Shown here one piece after another: positions 17,982 to 26,979 of a stretch of 64,000 nt of DNA. A model generated the notes under the pieces. The model saw only the letters and a program-made list of their open reading frames with translations. It made no database searches and was not told the origin of the DNA. The stretch covers positions 1 through 64,000 of the forward strand of contig JAGXSD010000011.1 of the NCBI GenBank assembly GCA_018333955.1, read 5' to 3'. Within the stretch, counting starts at the first letter, position 1. The number at the start of each line of letters is the position of its first letter. Source of the DNA: Erysipelotrichia bacterium (lineage in GTDB: Bacteria > Bacillota_I > Bacilli_A > Erysipelotrichales > Erysipelotrichaceae). The translations under genes were made by a program, and so were the position numbers.

Positions 17982-19937
17982 ATGAATCGTAAAGAAGAAA
18001 TAGTTAAAATCATCTTACAAGCGAATGATTTTGTGAGTGTTGAAAGTATCGCAAAACAACTTAAAACCTCCACTAAAACCATTCGTAATGATTTAATCAC
18101 GCTTGAAAACCTCATGAATGATCACTCTTTAGTGTTGCTTCGTAAACCAGGGGTGGGAGTCAGTATAGAAGGCGATTTTTTTGATAAACAACAACTTCTT
18201 AACACCCTAAAACAAAACACCACCCATTCCTATCTCACTCCTGAAGAGCGAAGATCACAACTGTTGCACGCTTTGCTACTTAATCGATCCTCTAAACGTA
18301 TGAAAGATTTAGAACTAGACTATTACGTTTCGCGTGCTACTATTCATGCGGATATTGCAGCTCTTAACGAATCATTAAAGCCGTTTCAATGTGAAATCAT
18401 ATTTGATAAACAACAAGGCTTATCTCTTCGTGGTGAAGAAGCTCAACAGCGTCAAGTTATGGCCCATTTTGGTCCTCTTGAACCACTTGTTGAATATGTG
18501 ATGGATGGCAGTACCAAAAGTAAATCAACCTTTATTAAACGATTTAATGATGTTCTTAACTTAGATTTTAATAAGATTGAATCCATTGTGAACGATGCGC
18601 AAAATCAGCTTGGATATACGTTTTCCATTGAAGCATCACTGAATTTGATTGTTCATATTGCGATCGCAATTCAACGCTCTAAACAAGGATTTGATGTGAC
18701 CTTAAGTCATGATTTAGTCACGACACTTTCGCAACAAAGCGAATATACTATCGCAAAAGATATTGCGAAACGTATTGAAAAAGACTTTGATGTTTCATTA
18801 TCTTCCTCTGAGTCGATTTATCTTTGCTTACATTTCCTTGGCGCAAAACGAATTAAGGAACTTCAATTGAAGCATATGTCAATTTCTTCGGATACTCAAG
18901 ATCTTGAAAATACAATTCTAAAATTCATTCGTAAAGTTCAATCATCAATGGGACTTTTCCTAGAGAATGATTCTGAGTTATTTAATAGCCTATTACTTCA
19001 TTTAAAGCCAACCATTAATCGACTCACGTATGGATTATCTTTACAAAATCCATTGTATGAAGAAATCCGCTTTAATTACTCCAGTATATATGATGCGGTA
19101 GAAAGACATATTCAACTCTTTAATGAAACCTATCATATTCATATTCCACCCAATGAAATTGCCTATTTAGTCCTTCACTTTGCGGCCGCAAAAGAGCGTA
19201 ATGTCACCATGATCAGAACGCTTGTGATGTGTGCAAGTGGGCTAGGAACATCACAACTCATTGTTTCAAAACTTAAACGAACCTTTAATAACTTACAGAT
19301 TGTGGATGTGGTGGCATCTTTTGAAGGAGCATTCTATCAATCTAAAGATATTGATCTTATTATCTCGACCATTGCTTTGGATTCACCAATTAAAACCATC
19401 ATAATTAGTCCACTATTAAGTGATTATGATATCTCGATGATCAAGCATTCACTTCATGATGTTGAAAACCCAATTGTAAATACACTCAGATTCTTACCAC
19501 ATCATGTATGGATTCAAGAAAGTGAAGAAGATAAGGAAACTCTTCTTAAGCACATGTGTGACCAACTTGTGAGTGAAGGATATGTGAGTGAAGAATTCTT
19601 TGAATCAATCCTTGCACGGGAAGCATTAGGACCAACCCTAGTGTCACCTACACTTGCCATTCCTCATGGTGAGCCACATTGGGTGATGCAATCTGTCACA
19701 ATGTGGATCTCATTGTCGAAACCTATCTTATGGGCTCTGGGAGAAAGAGTTGAACACATTCTACTCATCGCCAGTCAAGAAGCAGATGCCTCACAACACA
19801 AAGCCCTTATGCACGCTTTAATGAGTCAACTTGATAATCATCATTGGGAAACACACATCAAGCAAATATCGGATACGCTAACACTCACACATCGACTTAA
19901 TCAAGATCTATGTGGGGTAAAACCAAGTAAGGAGTAA
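17982..19937 (+). CDS. PRD-containing PTS transcription activator/antiterminator (BglG/MtlR/LicR type)
   Basis: This 651-residue regulator has, in order, an HTH (KQLKTSTKTIRNDL, about 20-45), a second Mga-type HTH (about 85-130), two PTS-regulation domains (about 170-400, with histidines in IVHIAIAI, LCLHFLGAK and LVLHFAAAK), a galactitol-type EIIB domain (VMCASGLGTSQL, about 410), and a C-terminal EIIA domain (LAIPHGEPHW). Phosphorylation by HPr and EII components should switch on the downstream PTS genes. ATG 17982 is preferred because GAGG sits 6 bases before it; ATG 17976 is too close. It lies 3 bases from the IIA gene and is co-transcribed. Confidence 0.9.
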   Translation: MNRKEEIVKIILQANDFVSVESIAKQLKTSTKTIRNDLITLENLMNDHSLVLLRKPGVGVSIEGDFFDKQQLLNTLKQNTTHSYLTPEERRSQLLHALLLNRSSKRMKDLELDYYVSRATIHADIAALNESLKPFQCEIIFDKQQGLSLRGEEAQQRQVMAHFGPLEPLVEYVMDGSTKSKSTFIKRFNDVLNLDFNKIESIVNDAQNQLGYTFSIEASLNLIVHIAIAIQRSKQGFDVTLSHDLVTTLSQQSEYTIAKDIAKRIEKDFDVSLSSSESIYLCLHFLGAKRIKELQLKHMSISSDTQDLENTILKFIRKVQSSMGLFLENDSELFNSLLLHLKPTINRLTYGLSLQNPLYEEIRFNYSSIYDAVERHIQLFNETYHIHIPPNEIAYLVLHFAAAKERNVTMIRTLVMCASGLGTSQLIVSKLKRTFNNLQIVDVVASFEGAFYQSKDIDLIISTIALDSPIKTIIISPLLSDYDISMIKHSLHDVENPIVNTLRFLPHHVWIQESEEDKETLLKHMCDQLVSEGYVSEEFFESILAREALGPTLVSPTLAIPHGEPHWVMQSVTMWISLSKPILWALGERVEHILLIASQEADASQHKALMHALMSQLDNHHWETHIKQISDTLTLTHRLNQDLCGVKPSKE

Positions 19938-19940
19938 TGT

Positions 19941-20399
19941 ATGGAACAATTATTTCATGAATCACTTATTCTCACAAACCTTAATTTGAATCACTCACAT
20001 GAAGCTTTAAAAGTGTTAGCTCAAGCTCTTCAAAGTCAGGGGTATGTGAAAGAAACATACTATGATGCTCTGATTGAACGAGAAGAAAACTATGCAACTG
20101 GACTTCCAGGAGAGGGCATCAATGTCGCGATTCCCCATGCGGATCCGATTCACGTCAACACCAATGCGATTGCGATTGGGATTTGCCAAAACCCAGTGGA
20201 TTTCAAAATGATGGGAAATCATGATGAGACATTGGGAGTAGAAATTATCTTTATGCTTGCGCTTAAGGATGGCCACGCGCATATTAATGTGCTTAGTCAA
20301 CTGATGGGAGTGCTTCAAAATGAAGCATTACTACACAAGCTTAAATCAATTAGGTCCAAATCAGAACTATATCAAGTTCTGACTGAACATATCCATTAG
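19941..20399 (+). CDS. PTS sugar transporter subunit IIA, galactitol/fructose type
   Basis: This 152-residue EIIA has the active histidine (His66) in VAIPHADPIHV, preceded by LPGEGINVAI, the pattern of galactitol and mannitol/fructose-family EIIA proteins. It accepts phosphate from HPr-His~P and passes it to the IIB subunit. It lies between the PRD regulator and IIB. Its TAG stop (20397-20399) is in the same frame as the IIB gene, with no standard start codon in between; see the IIB entry. Confidence 0.9.
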   Translation: MEQLFHESLILTNLNLNHSHEALKVLAQALQSQGYVKETYYDALIEREENYATGLPGEGINVAIPHADPIHVNTNAIAIGICQNPVDFKMMGNHDETLGVEIIFMLALKDGHAHINVLSQLMGVLQNEALLHKLKSIRSKSELYQVLTEHIH

Positions 20400-20414
20400 A
20401 TAGGAGGTGATGGT

Positions 20415-20708
20415 ATAAAGAAGCGAATACTCGTCGCGTGCGGTACTGGAGTGGCCACTTCAGTCGCAGTCGCAAAGAAGTTAGAAACGATTTTTAAGGA
20501 TAGAGGGTACGGGGATAAAGTTGAATTATCAACTTGTACTGTAGCTGAAATGGAGTCCAAAGCTCGTAATTACGATTTAATCGTGACGACAGCACAGGTG
20601 AACAAACCTATGCCAGTCAAGGTGATTATGGGAATTGCATTCCTCATCGGTCGTGGTACAGAACCTGTGATCAAAGAAATCTTTGAATCACTTGGATTTG
20701 ACTCATAA
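20415..20708 (+). CDS. PTS sugar transporter subunit IIB, galactitol type, with apparent AUA start
   Basis: This EIIB carries the phosphocysteine loop VACGTGVATS, with Cys9 if translation begins at ATA 20415. A strong AGGAGG (20402-20407) lies 7 bases before that ATA, and the product would begin like family members (KKRILVACGTG). No ATG, GTG or TTG in this frame exists between the IIA stop and the loop; the first GTG (20451) would remove the catalytic cysteine. The options are AUA initiation, readthrough of the IIA TAG to give a IIA-IIB fusion (same frame), a dead gene, or a sequencing error at one base. The rest of the protein is intact, which argues against decay. Confidence 0.8.
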   Translation: MKKRILVACGTGVATSVAVAKKLETIFKDRGYGDKVELSTCTVAEMESKARNYDLIVTTAQVNKPMPVKVIMGIAFLIGRGTEPVIKEIFESLGFDS

Positions 20709-20723
20709 AAGGAGAAGAACTCT

Positions 20724-22055
20724 ATGGAAATTATTAATTTTATCGTCGGATTGGGACCATCAGTCATGATGCCAATCATCATTACACTTATTGGATTAGT
20801 CATGGGAGCAGGATTTGGTAAAGCTTTACGTGCAGGTTTAACTGTCGGGGTAGGATTTATCGGTCTGAACTTAGTTATTGGTTTACTCGGTGGTAATCTT
20901 GGACCTGCAGTTCAACAAATGGTCACTAACTTTGGCTTAAGCCTAACAGTTATTGACGTGGGTTGGCCAGCAGCCGCTGCGATTGCTTTCGCATCACGTG
21001 TTGGAGCAGTCATTATTCCAATCGCATTAGCTGTAAACGTAGTTATGATTTTGACTAAAACAACCCAAACCGTTAATATCGACGTATGGAACTTCTGGCA
21101 CTATGCATTTACGGGTGCATTAGTCACATTCGCTACTGATAGTTTTGTATTTGGGGTTGTGGCTGCGATTATTCAAGCCGTTATGACTTTAGTCTTAGCA
21201 GACTGGACTGCAAAAGGTGTGGAAGATCAACTAGGTCTTAAAGGGGTTTCTATTCCTCATGGACTATCAGTTGCCTTCGTACCTGTTGCATTAGTCATTA
21301 ATAAAATCTTAGACTATATCCCTGGTGTTAATAACATTAAAATTGATGCGGATATGGTTCAAAAACGCTTTGGATTATTCGGTGAACCAATTCTAGTCGG
21401 TACTGTATTAGGAGCTATCATTGGTTTCGCAGCAGGTTATGATGTAGGTGGTTCATTAAACTTAGCCATTACAATGGGTGCAGCGCTAGTGCTCATTCCT
21501 CGTATGGCTGGACTTCTTATGGAAGGATTACTTCCTATTTCTGATGCTGCAAGTGAGTTTGTTGATAAACGTCTCAAAACAAACACTAAGATCTACATTG
21601 GTCTTGATGCAGCTGTAGGTATTGGACATCCTACTACACTTGCGGTTTCCTTGATCTTAGTCCCGCTTTCAGTTCTTATTGCTGTGGTACTTCCAGGAAA
21701 TAACTTCCTACCTTTCGCTGATTTAGCGGTATTACCATTCCTATTTGTTCTCGTTGTTCCTATTACTAAAGGTGACTTATTTAGAACATTAGTGGTTGGT
21801 TTATTCATCGTCGTCACAGGTTTATGGATTGCTTCTGACATTGCACCTCTACTGACTGCAGCTGCCATTGATGCGCAATTCACAATGCCAGTGGGTGCAA
21901 CACTAATTTCATCCATTGCGGATGGAGCTTCACCATTAAGCTGGGCCTTTGTTAAGCTCTTTGAACTTCGTTATGTTGGAATCGCAGTACTTGGTGTTAT
22001 CGCAGCAGGTATGGCTTATCTAAACCGCGTTCGTATTCTTAAAGGGGAAAAATAA
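20724..22055 (+). CDS. PTS sugar transporter subunit IIC, galactitol type
   Basis: This 443-residue integral membrane permease of the EIIC-Gat family has about 10-12 helices. Hallmarks are the N-terminal LGPSVMMPIIITLIGLVMGAGFGKALRAGLTVGVGFIGL, the early DVGWPAAAAIAF loop, and the GHPTTLAVSL and GDLFRT motifs of the second half. It transports a hexitol or related sugar while IIB phosphorylates it. No tagatose-phosphate or hexitol dehydrogenase genes sit nearby, so the true substrate is open. RBS AAAGGAGAAG precedes the ATG. Confidence 0.92.
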   Translation: MEIINFIVGLGPSVMMPIIITLIGLVMGAGFGKALRAGLTVGVGFIGLNLVIGLLGGNLGPAVQQMVTNFGLSLTVIDVGWPAAAAIAFASRVGAVIIPIALAVNVVMILTKTTQTVNIDVWNFWHYAFTGALVTFATDSFVFGVVAAIIQAVMTLVLADWTAKGVEDQLGLKGVSIPHGLSVAFVPVALVINKILDYIPGVNNIKIDADMVQKRFGLFGEPILVGTVLGAIIGFAAGYDVGGSLNLAITMGAALVLIPRMAGLLMEGLLPISDAASEFVDKRLKTNTKIYIGLDAAVGIGHPTTLAVSLILVPLSVLIAVVLPGNNFLPFADLAVLPFLFVLVVPITKGDLFRTLVVGLFIVVTGLWIASDIAPLLTAAAIDAQFTMPVGATLISSIADGASPLSWAFVKLFELRYVGIAVLGVIAAGMAYLNRVRILKGEK

Positions 22056-22060
22056 TCGAC

Positions 22061-22537
22061 ATGAATCATCACTTTATTGTGAACAAGGCTCATGCACTCC
22101 TTTCAATCATCGTTCCCACCGGGGTGTTCGCCATCACCTCATTATATGGACTTTATGGACTTTTGGTTAGTAATGATGCCTCTTGGTATGGAGCCGTATT
22201 TGTTTTAGGATTGGTGTTATTTTTAGATCATGGAGTTGCTCTATCACACCCGACTTCAGTGATACTTGAAGAGACATCCGTTCAGTTTCATGCCTTTAAA
22301 CATCATCATACCTTTAATCTAGAAGACATCACCCGAATTAATGTAAGAAAAGTATCACGAGGACGAAGACTTTATGTCCGTCTTAATGATGCATCACTAT
22401 TGAAGGGACGATATTGGTTGCATCTTGATCATATGAGTGATGCCCAACTGTGTTTAGATTTCTTTGAAAGACTCATGAATGAGCGTCATCCTAAATATAA
22501 AAATATGGAAGCTCACTCATTTAAACGAGTTAAATAA
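22061..22537 (+). CDS. Hypothetical membrane protein with PH-like domain
   Basis: This 158-residue protein has two hydrophobic segments (about 12-32 and 40-58) followed by a soluble domain with beta-strand pattern (VILEETSVQFHAFKHHHTFNLEDITRINV) that resembles a PH-like or bPH fold. I do not recognise a named family. It begins 5 bases after the IIC stop and is followed by a terminator, so it is the last gene of the PTS operon. A role linked to the transporter is possible but unproven. Confidence 0.65.
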   Translation: MNHHFIVNKAHALLSIIVPTGVFAITSLYGLYGLLVSNDASWYGAVFVLGLVLFLDHGVALSHPTSVILEETSVQFHAFKHHHTFNLEDITRINVRKVSRGRRLYVRLNDASLLKGRYWLHLDHMSDAQLCLDFFERLMNERHPKYKNMEAHSFKRVK

Positions 22538-22541
22538 AACT

Positions 22542-22568
22542 AAAAACCGAGTTGTATACTCGGTTTTT
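22542..22568 (+). terminator. Terminator of the galactitol-type PTS operon
   Basis: AAAAACCGAG-TTGTATA-CTCGGTTTTT is a perfect 10-bp stem ending in a T-run directly after the 158-residue gene. Confidence 0.88.
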
Positions 22569-22629
22569 AAATGTCATCAATCCAGGATTATGTTATAATA
22601 TTCACAATTACAGACTGGAGATTTCTATT

Positions 22630-22803
22630 TTGAAACGGTTTTTTGAAATTCTGATTGCGGGATTGTTGTTGATAATCGTACCTTTGATTGCTTCTGAACT
22701 TATTTCAACAATCATTATGTCCAATAACATTCAAGTCGTATCCTATGTTGTTGTGAGTATTCAATGTTGTGTTCTGTTTGTTTTATACTACCAAAACAGG
22801 TAA
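22630..22803 (+). CDS. Small membrane protein, 57 residues, TTG start
   Basis: After the PTS terminator a TATAAT element (about 22594) is followed by GGAG and a TTG start at 22630. The product is almost wholly hydrophobic, with two predicted helices (FEILIAGLLLIIVPLIA and VVSYVVVSIQCCVLFVLYY) and a basic end. I do not recognise it. A longer in-frame reading back to 22552 would start inside the terminator and is rejected. The gene is flanked by terminators on both sides, which supports an independent transcript. Confidence 0.45.
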   Translation: MKRFFEILIAGLLLIIVPLIASELISTIIMSNNIQVVSYVVVSIQCCVLFVLYYQNR

Positions 22804-22812
22804 ACATTAAGA

Positions 22813-22847
22813 AAGCCTTAGAGACGTTCACTCTAAGGCTTATTTTT
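22813..22847. terminator. Bidirectional terminator between the small membrane protein and the esterase
   Basis: AAGCCTTAGAG-ACGTTCA-CTCTAAGGCTT is an 11-bp perfect stem with a T tract on the plus strand, between convergent genes. Confidence 0.85.
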
Positions 22848-23646
22848 ATCTAAAGAAAGTTTCAAAGGCTTCTTTAAGCTTTAACTCCCAAAATTCCCAT
22901 GTATGTCCATATCCTTCAATCTCTTCATAAAGAAGAGGATATTGATAGGACTCATATTTTTCTTTCGCATAGCGGCAACGCTCCAGTAAGTAGTCTTGAC
23001 TCCCTACTGTCATATAGGTTGTAGGTAGTTCTTTATTCTCTTCAACATTCTTTTTCATCATATAATATGCATCTTCAATCGTTTGCTTATAACGAAGTTC
23101 ATTACCCATGACTGCTCCACTGTAGGCATCAGGAGAAGATCCAAACCAGTTCACCATATGTGTTCTTCCTGAGATTTCCATGGCACAACCTGACATAAGC
23201 AACACTTTAGAGAATAAGTGGGGGAATGCTAAAGAGATTTTCATAGCTCCTAGAGCTCCCATTGATAATCCCCCTATGAAGTTATCTTCTCTTAATTCAC
23301 TGAGTGGAAACAAGAAACGAGCGACTTCAATCATTTCCTTACTTACAAAACTAAAATGCTTTGCGCCATTAGGATCATCACTATAGCCTTGATTGCATGC
23401 AGGGGGCATGATAACCGCAATCTGATGCTTCTGAGCATATAGAGCGACATTCGTGTAATTAAGATAATCATGTTCATCCCCAGAAAACCCATGAAGTAAC
23501 CAAAGTGTTTTAAACTTCTTTGTTTGTTTATAGACATCATTGTTTTGTTTGAATGCATCTTCAACGGAATAGGTTGGAATAATCGCATTAAAACTCACTT
23601 GACGTCCTAATGATTTTGATAAAAAGTTCGTGTGTATAACAGCCAT
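22846..23646 (-). CDS. Alpha/beta hydrolase esterase (esterase D / tributyrin esterase type)
   Basis: This 266-residue hydrolase has the nucleophile elbow GGLSMGALGAMK (GxSxG), an early oxyanion loop LLHGFSGDEHDYLNY, and a C-terminal catalytic histidine in YGHTWEFWE. The family includes S-formylglutathione hydrolases, EstA acetylesterases and tributyrin esterases, which cut short acyl esters. No signal peptide, so cytoplasmic. A strong TGGAGG precedes ATG 23646. It is transcribed alone and the physiological ester is unknown. Confidence 0.88.
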   Translation of the reverse strand: MAVIHTNFLSKSLGRQVSFNAIIPTYSVEDAFKQNNDVYKQTKKFKTLWLLHGFSGDEHDYLNYTNVALYAQKHQIAVIMPPACNQGYSDDPNGAKHFSFVSKEMIEVARFLFPLSELREDNFIGGLSMGALGAMKISLAFPHLFSKVLLMSGCAMEISGRTHMVNWFGSSPDAYSGAVMGNELRYKQTIEDAYYMMKKNVEENKELPTTYMTVGSQDYLLERCRYAKEKYESYQYPLLYEEIEGYGHTWEFWELKLKEAFETFFR

Positions 23647-23904
23647 AAAACCTCCACATGCTTAAGTAGTGTCTTAACTATTCTATCATAAACCGTTTTG
23701 ATTATGCTTTTACCTTAGAAAAATGGTTAAAATTCATAAAGAATGGATGTGATATACCGTTTGGTGAACTAAATGATAAAACTAGTTAAATTAACACGAA
23801 AATTAGATAGTATTTTTACACTTTGCGATTGATTTATTGTATAATCCCAACTAAGACCGAAGTACATAAATAACTAATAATGTTATGTTGGTCCATGAGG
23901 GGTT

Positions 23905-25140
23905 ATGCCACTATTTATTGTTCTTGATATACTTTCAAATTTCGTCTTCTTTTATCCCCTTGTGATGTCCTTAGTGTGGATCAGTGGGGCTCTTTTATTT
24001 CGCTCTCGATTAGAAAAGAAAACTCATCAATCATTTAGAACACAAGAATGGCCTAAAGTGAGTGTGCTTATTCCATGTTACAACGAAGCAGAAACCATTG
24101 AAGAAACCATAACCATGATGGATCGATTACCCTATCCTGATTTTGAAATCATTGCAGTGAATGATGGAAGCAAAGATCAAACCGCGGAGATATTACATCA
24201 ACTTGTTAAGAAAGTGGATCGGCTGCGCTTTATCGACATCAAGCAAAATAGAGGAAAAGCGAATGCACTAAAAGTAGCGGCCTTTGCTTCGAAATCAGAA
24301 TATTTAGTCTGTGTTGATTCTGATGCGGTTTTAGATGATTATGCGATTCATTACCTCATTGATAATTTCTTTTTTCACGGCGAACGTTTAGGGGCAGTGA
24401 CAGGTAATCCAAGAATTCGCAATCGTGATACATTGCTCGCAAAACTTCAAATTCTTGAATATGCTTCCATCATTGGGGCCATCAAACGTGCGCAAAGAAT
24501 TCTTGGAAAGATTATGACCGTTTCAGGAGTGGTTGTGGCCTTTAGAAAGAAAGCGTTACTCAGTGTAAACTTGTGGGATACCGACATGATTACGGAAGAT
24601 ATTTCGGTGTCATGGAAACTTCAAGAGAAGTTTTGGGATATCCGCTATGAACCTAAAGCACTATGTTGGATGTTAGTGCCTGAAACGATTTCAGGAATAT
24701 GGAAACAACGTATTCGTTGGGCTCAAGGAGGTCAAGAAGTCTTGATGCGCCATTCAAATATCATGCTCAGTTGGAAACATCGTCGTTTATGGCCAATATA
24801 TCTTGAACAGTTCCTCAGTATTCTATGGTCATTCTCATGGATCTTTGTCACGGTATTTTACCTCATCTTTGCGAACACCTGGTTTGATCGCCTTATATGG
24901 ATGACGTTCGCATCATTCTTCTTAGTGTTACTTTCGATGATTCAACTTAGAGTTTCCCTGGATATTGACGCACAATATGATGATGTGCGCTCATTATTCT
25001 TTTTTGGGGCATGGTATCCCTTCATTTATTGGTTACTGAATGCACTCATCGTTTTATTTGCCTTTCCAAAAGCTATTCGTAGTCGACTTCAAGGAGGTGA
25101 TGCTTTATGGACCAGTCCAGATCGCGGGTTTCGCAAATAG
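23905..25140 (+). CDS. pgaC: Poly-beta-1,6-N-acetyl-D-glucosamine synthase PgaC/IcaA-like glycosyltransferase
   Basis: This 411-residue processive GT2 enzyme has an N-terminal membrane helix, a cytosolic catalytic domain and C-terminal helices. The motifs are SVLIPCYNEAETIEET, VNDGSKDQT, the metal-binding CVDSDAVLDD, TGNPRIRNRDTLL, the catalytic TEDISVSW and the processivity QRIRWAQGGQEV. It polymerises UDP-GlcNAc into the biofilm exopolysaccharide PNAG and threads it through the membrane. It overlaps a pgaD-like gene by 34 bases. No deacetylase (PgaB/IcaB) is visible in the window, so surface retention may differ. Confidence 0.88.
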   Translation: MPLFIVLDILSNFVFFYPLVMSLVWISGALLFRSRLEKKTHQSFRTQEWPKVSVLIPCYNEAETIEETITMMDRLPYPDFEIIAVNDGSKDQTAEILHQLVKKVDRLRFIDIKQNRGKANALKVAAFASKSEYLVCVDSDAVLDDYAIHYLIDNFFFHGERLGAVTGNPRIRNRDTLLAKLQILEYASIIGAIKRAQRILGKIMTVSGVVVAFRKKALLSVNLWDTDMITEDISVSWKLQEKFWDIRYEPKALCWMLVPETISGIWKQRIRWAQGGQEVLMRHSNIMLSWKHRRLWPIYLEQFLSILWSFSWIFVTVFYLIFANTWFDRLIWMTFASFFLVLLSMIQLRVSLDIDAQYDDVRSLFFFGAWYPFIYWLLNALIVLFAFPKAIRSRLQGGDALWTSPDRGFRK

Positions 25141-25556
25141 AGCGAAATAAACAATTCATTGTCAAGTCAAAGCGACACATCGCACGAGATGTGGTGGTTG
25201 TATTTGCTTCTTTAATCGTATGGACCTATACACTTGTGGTGATTTACTTTTTTGTGGATGCGATTTTATCACTGAATCATCCCGTTCCAACCATGATAAA
25301 ATCATGGTTTAAAATGACGAATCAAGATGTCGTTATGTTCTTGTTCTATGTGGTTATTAGCTTTGGGGTCATTTTTATGATGTTATGGACATGGAGTCAG
25401 TACAACCGACTCAAATATGGAAAACTTCGTCGCCGAAAATACCCTGAACCAAGTCAAAGCATTGATTTCATTAAGCTTGGGATGATTGATGTTGAAATGT
25501 ATGAAAAACTTCAAAATGCGAAGGAAATCACACTGGAAAAGAATCCAATGAAATAG
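25107..25556 (+). CDS. pgaD: PgaD/IcaD-like accessory membrane protein
   Basis: This 149-residue protein has two membrane helices (about 30-55 and 72-92) and a basic motif YNRLKYGKLRRRKYP just after the second helix, the hallmark of PgaD. In E. coli PgaD forms a complex with PgaC and is stabilised by cyclic di-GMP. Its start lies within the end of pgaC, so the two are coupled. No diguanylate cyclase is seen in the window. Identification rests on topology, the basic motif and neighbourhood. Confidence 0.75.
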   Translation: MDQSRSRVSQIERNKQFIVKSKRHIARDVVVVFASLIVWTYTLVVIYFFVDAILSLNHPVPTMIKSWFKMTNQDVVMFLFYVVISFGVIFMMLWTWSQYNRLKYGKLRRRKYPEPSQSIDFIKLGMIDVEMYEKLQNAKEITLEKNPMK

Positions 25557-25624
25557 CATGATAATCTCAAACATTGATCAATGAGAAACCTTATTTCTTA
25601 TGATATGATTCTATAGAGGTTTAT

Positions 25625-25963
25625 ATGGCAAAATTTGAAAAGACAATCATTGGTTCACACCCACATCTTATCAATCAACTTGAAGAAGATATCTTACATA
25701 GTGGAATTTCTATGCGTGTGGTGGAAGAAAGTATCTATGTTACCCCAGCTTTACGGGTCATCACTAAAGTGTATGATAAGTACTTTATGAGAAATAGTTC
25801 TAGAGCAAGCTTAAGTCTAACCATTATTGAAGATGGTAGAAATACTCATGTGATTGCTATGGCGGCTGGGGGTAGTCAAGGAGTCATCTTCAACTTTTCT
25901 TGGGGTGCAGAATCTGAACTTGTGGATACTGTGAGAATGACGTTAGAGAAATTAGGATACTAA
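25625..25963 (+). CDS. DUF6054-like small protein
   Basis: This 112-residue soluble protein has no signal peptide. Its pattern (MAKFEKTIIGSHPHLINQLEEDIL at the start, VYDKYFMRNSSRASLSLTI, then MAAGGSQGVIFNFSWGAE) recalls the DUF6054 family as I remember it, whose function is unknown. TAGAGG precedes the ATG and a strong terminator follows, so it is a single-gene unit. The family call is from memory of the fold pattern and is tentative. Confidence 0.6.
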   Translation: MAKFEKTIIGSHPHLINQLEEDILHSGISMRVVEESIYVTPALRVITKVYDKYFMRNSSRASLSLTIIEDGRNTHVIAMAAGGSQGVIFNFSWGAESELVDTVRMTLEKLGY

Positions 25964-25971
25964 AAAGAAGG

Positions 25972-25996
25972 TTAACCCTTCTTTTTGATTTAAATG
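25972..25996 (+). terminator. Terminator after the DUF6054-like gene
   Basis: AAAAAGAAGG-TTAAC-CCTTCTTTTT is a perfect 10-bp stem ending in T. Confidence 0.85.
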
Positions 25997-26058
25997 AATC
26001 GTGATTTAACGTATGCCAATTTAAGTTTAATCTCAAGTAAAACAAAGGGAATCATTGG

Positions 26059-26979
26059 CTAGTCATTAAAATGAGATAATTCAACCGCAACTTGAGCTGC
26101 AAGATGAGCGTTGTTATAAACAAGTTGAATGTTTGAAGCTAAGCTGTCTCCTCCAGTGAGTTCCTTCACTTTAGAGAGTAAGAATGGAGTGCTTTCTTTA
26201 CCTTTAATGCCTAAGGCTTCTTGTTCACTAAGCGCGGTTGCAATCGCAGCAGTAATCGCATCATAATCCATTTCATAGGCTTTAGGAATAGGATTCGCAA
26301 TGACCACTCCACCTTGAAGTCCTAAATCCCATTTTGTTTTTAGTGCAGATGCTATTTCTTTCGGGGAATCAAGACGATAATCAACCCCAAAACCACTCTT
26401 AGATGTATAGAATGCTGGAAGTTCACTGGTTTGATAACCCACCACAGGAACTCCATGAGTCTCTAAATATTCAAGGGTTAATCCAATATCAAGAATTGAT
26501 TTAGCCCCAGCACAAATTACGGCCACATTGGTTTGTGCAAGTTCGAGTAAATCCGCAGAAATATCAAATGATGTTTCTGCACCACGATGTACACCTCCAA
26601 TACCTCCAGTCGCAAACACTTTAATCCCTGCTAGGGCTGCAATAATCATGGTGGAAGCCACGGTGGTGGCTCCATGTTTTTGTTGCGAAACAAGAAAGCC
26701 TAAATCACGACGTGAGGCCTTCACGATATCTTGTGACGTCGCAAGAAGTTCAAGTTCTTCATTGGTTAATCCTACTTTGAGTTTTCCATGTAAGATGGCG
26801 ATGGTTGCAGGGACTGCACCATACGAGCGAATAATGCTCTCAACTTCTTTGGCCATGGCGACATTATGTGGATAAGGCATTCCATGTGAGATAATGGTCG
26901 ATTCTAAAGCTACGACAGGTTTGTTGGTGTTGAGTGCTACAAGCACTTCTGGATGAATGTCAAGATGTTGATTAAACAT
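26059..26979 (-). CDS. psuG: Pseudouridine-5'-phosphate glycosidase PsuG
   Basis: This 306-residue enzyme splits pseudouridine 5'-phosphate into uracil and ribose 5-phosphate, breaking a C-C glycosidic bond. The sequence has the family's near-invariant blocks: [16 protein letters not shown] near residue 25, [31 protein letters not shown] (about 103-133), and [10 protein letters not shown] near 235. It is translated together with psuK (8-base overlap) and uses that kinase's product. Length matches E. coli PsuG. Confidence 0.95.
   Translation of the reverse strand: MFNQHLDIHPEVLVALNTNKPVVALESTIISHGMPYPHNVAMAKEVESIIRSYGAVPATIAILHGKLKVGLTNEELELLATSQDIVKASRRDLGFLVSQQKHGATTVASTMIIAALAGIKVFATGGIGGVHRGAETSFDISADLLELAQTNVAVICAGAKSILDIGLTLEYLETHGVPVVGYQTSELPAFYTSKSGFGVDYRLDSPKEIASALKTKWDLGLQGGVVIANPIPKAYEMDYDAITAAIATALSEQEALGIKGKESTPFLLSKVKELTGGDSLASNIQLVYNNAHLAAQVAVELSHFND

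Noticed and set aside
20451-20708. IIB gene starting at GTG 20451
   Set aside because: It would lose the phosphocysteine loop, which is clearly encoded just upstream in frame.
22552-22629. N-terminal extension of the small membrane protein
   Set aside because: It starts inside the PTS terminator hairpin, which would not be translated from its own promoter.
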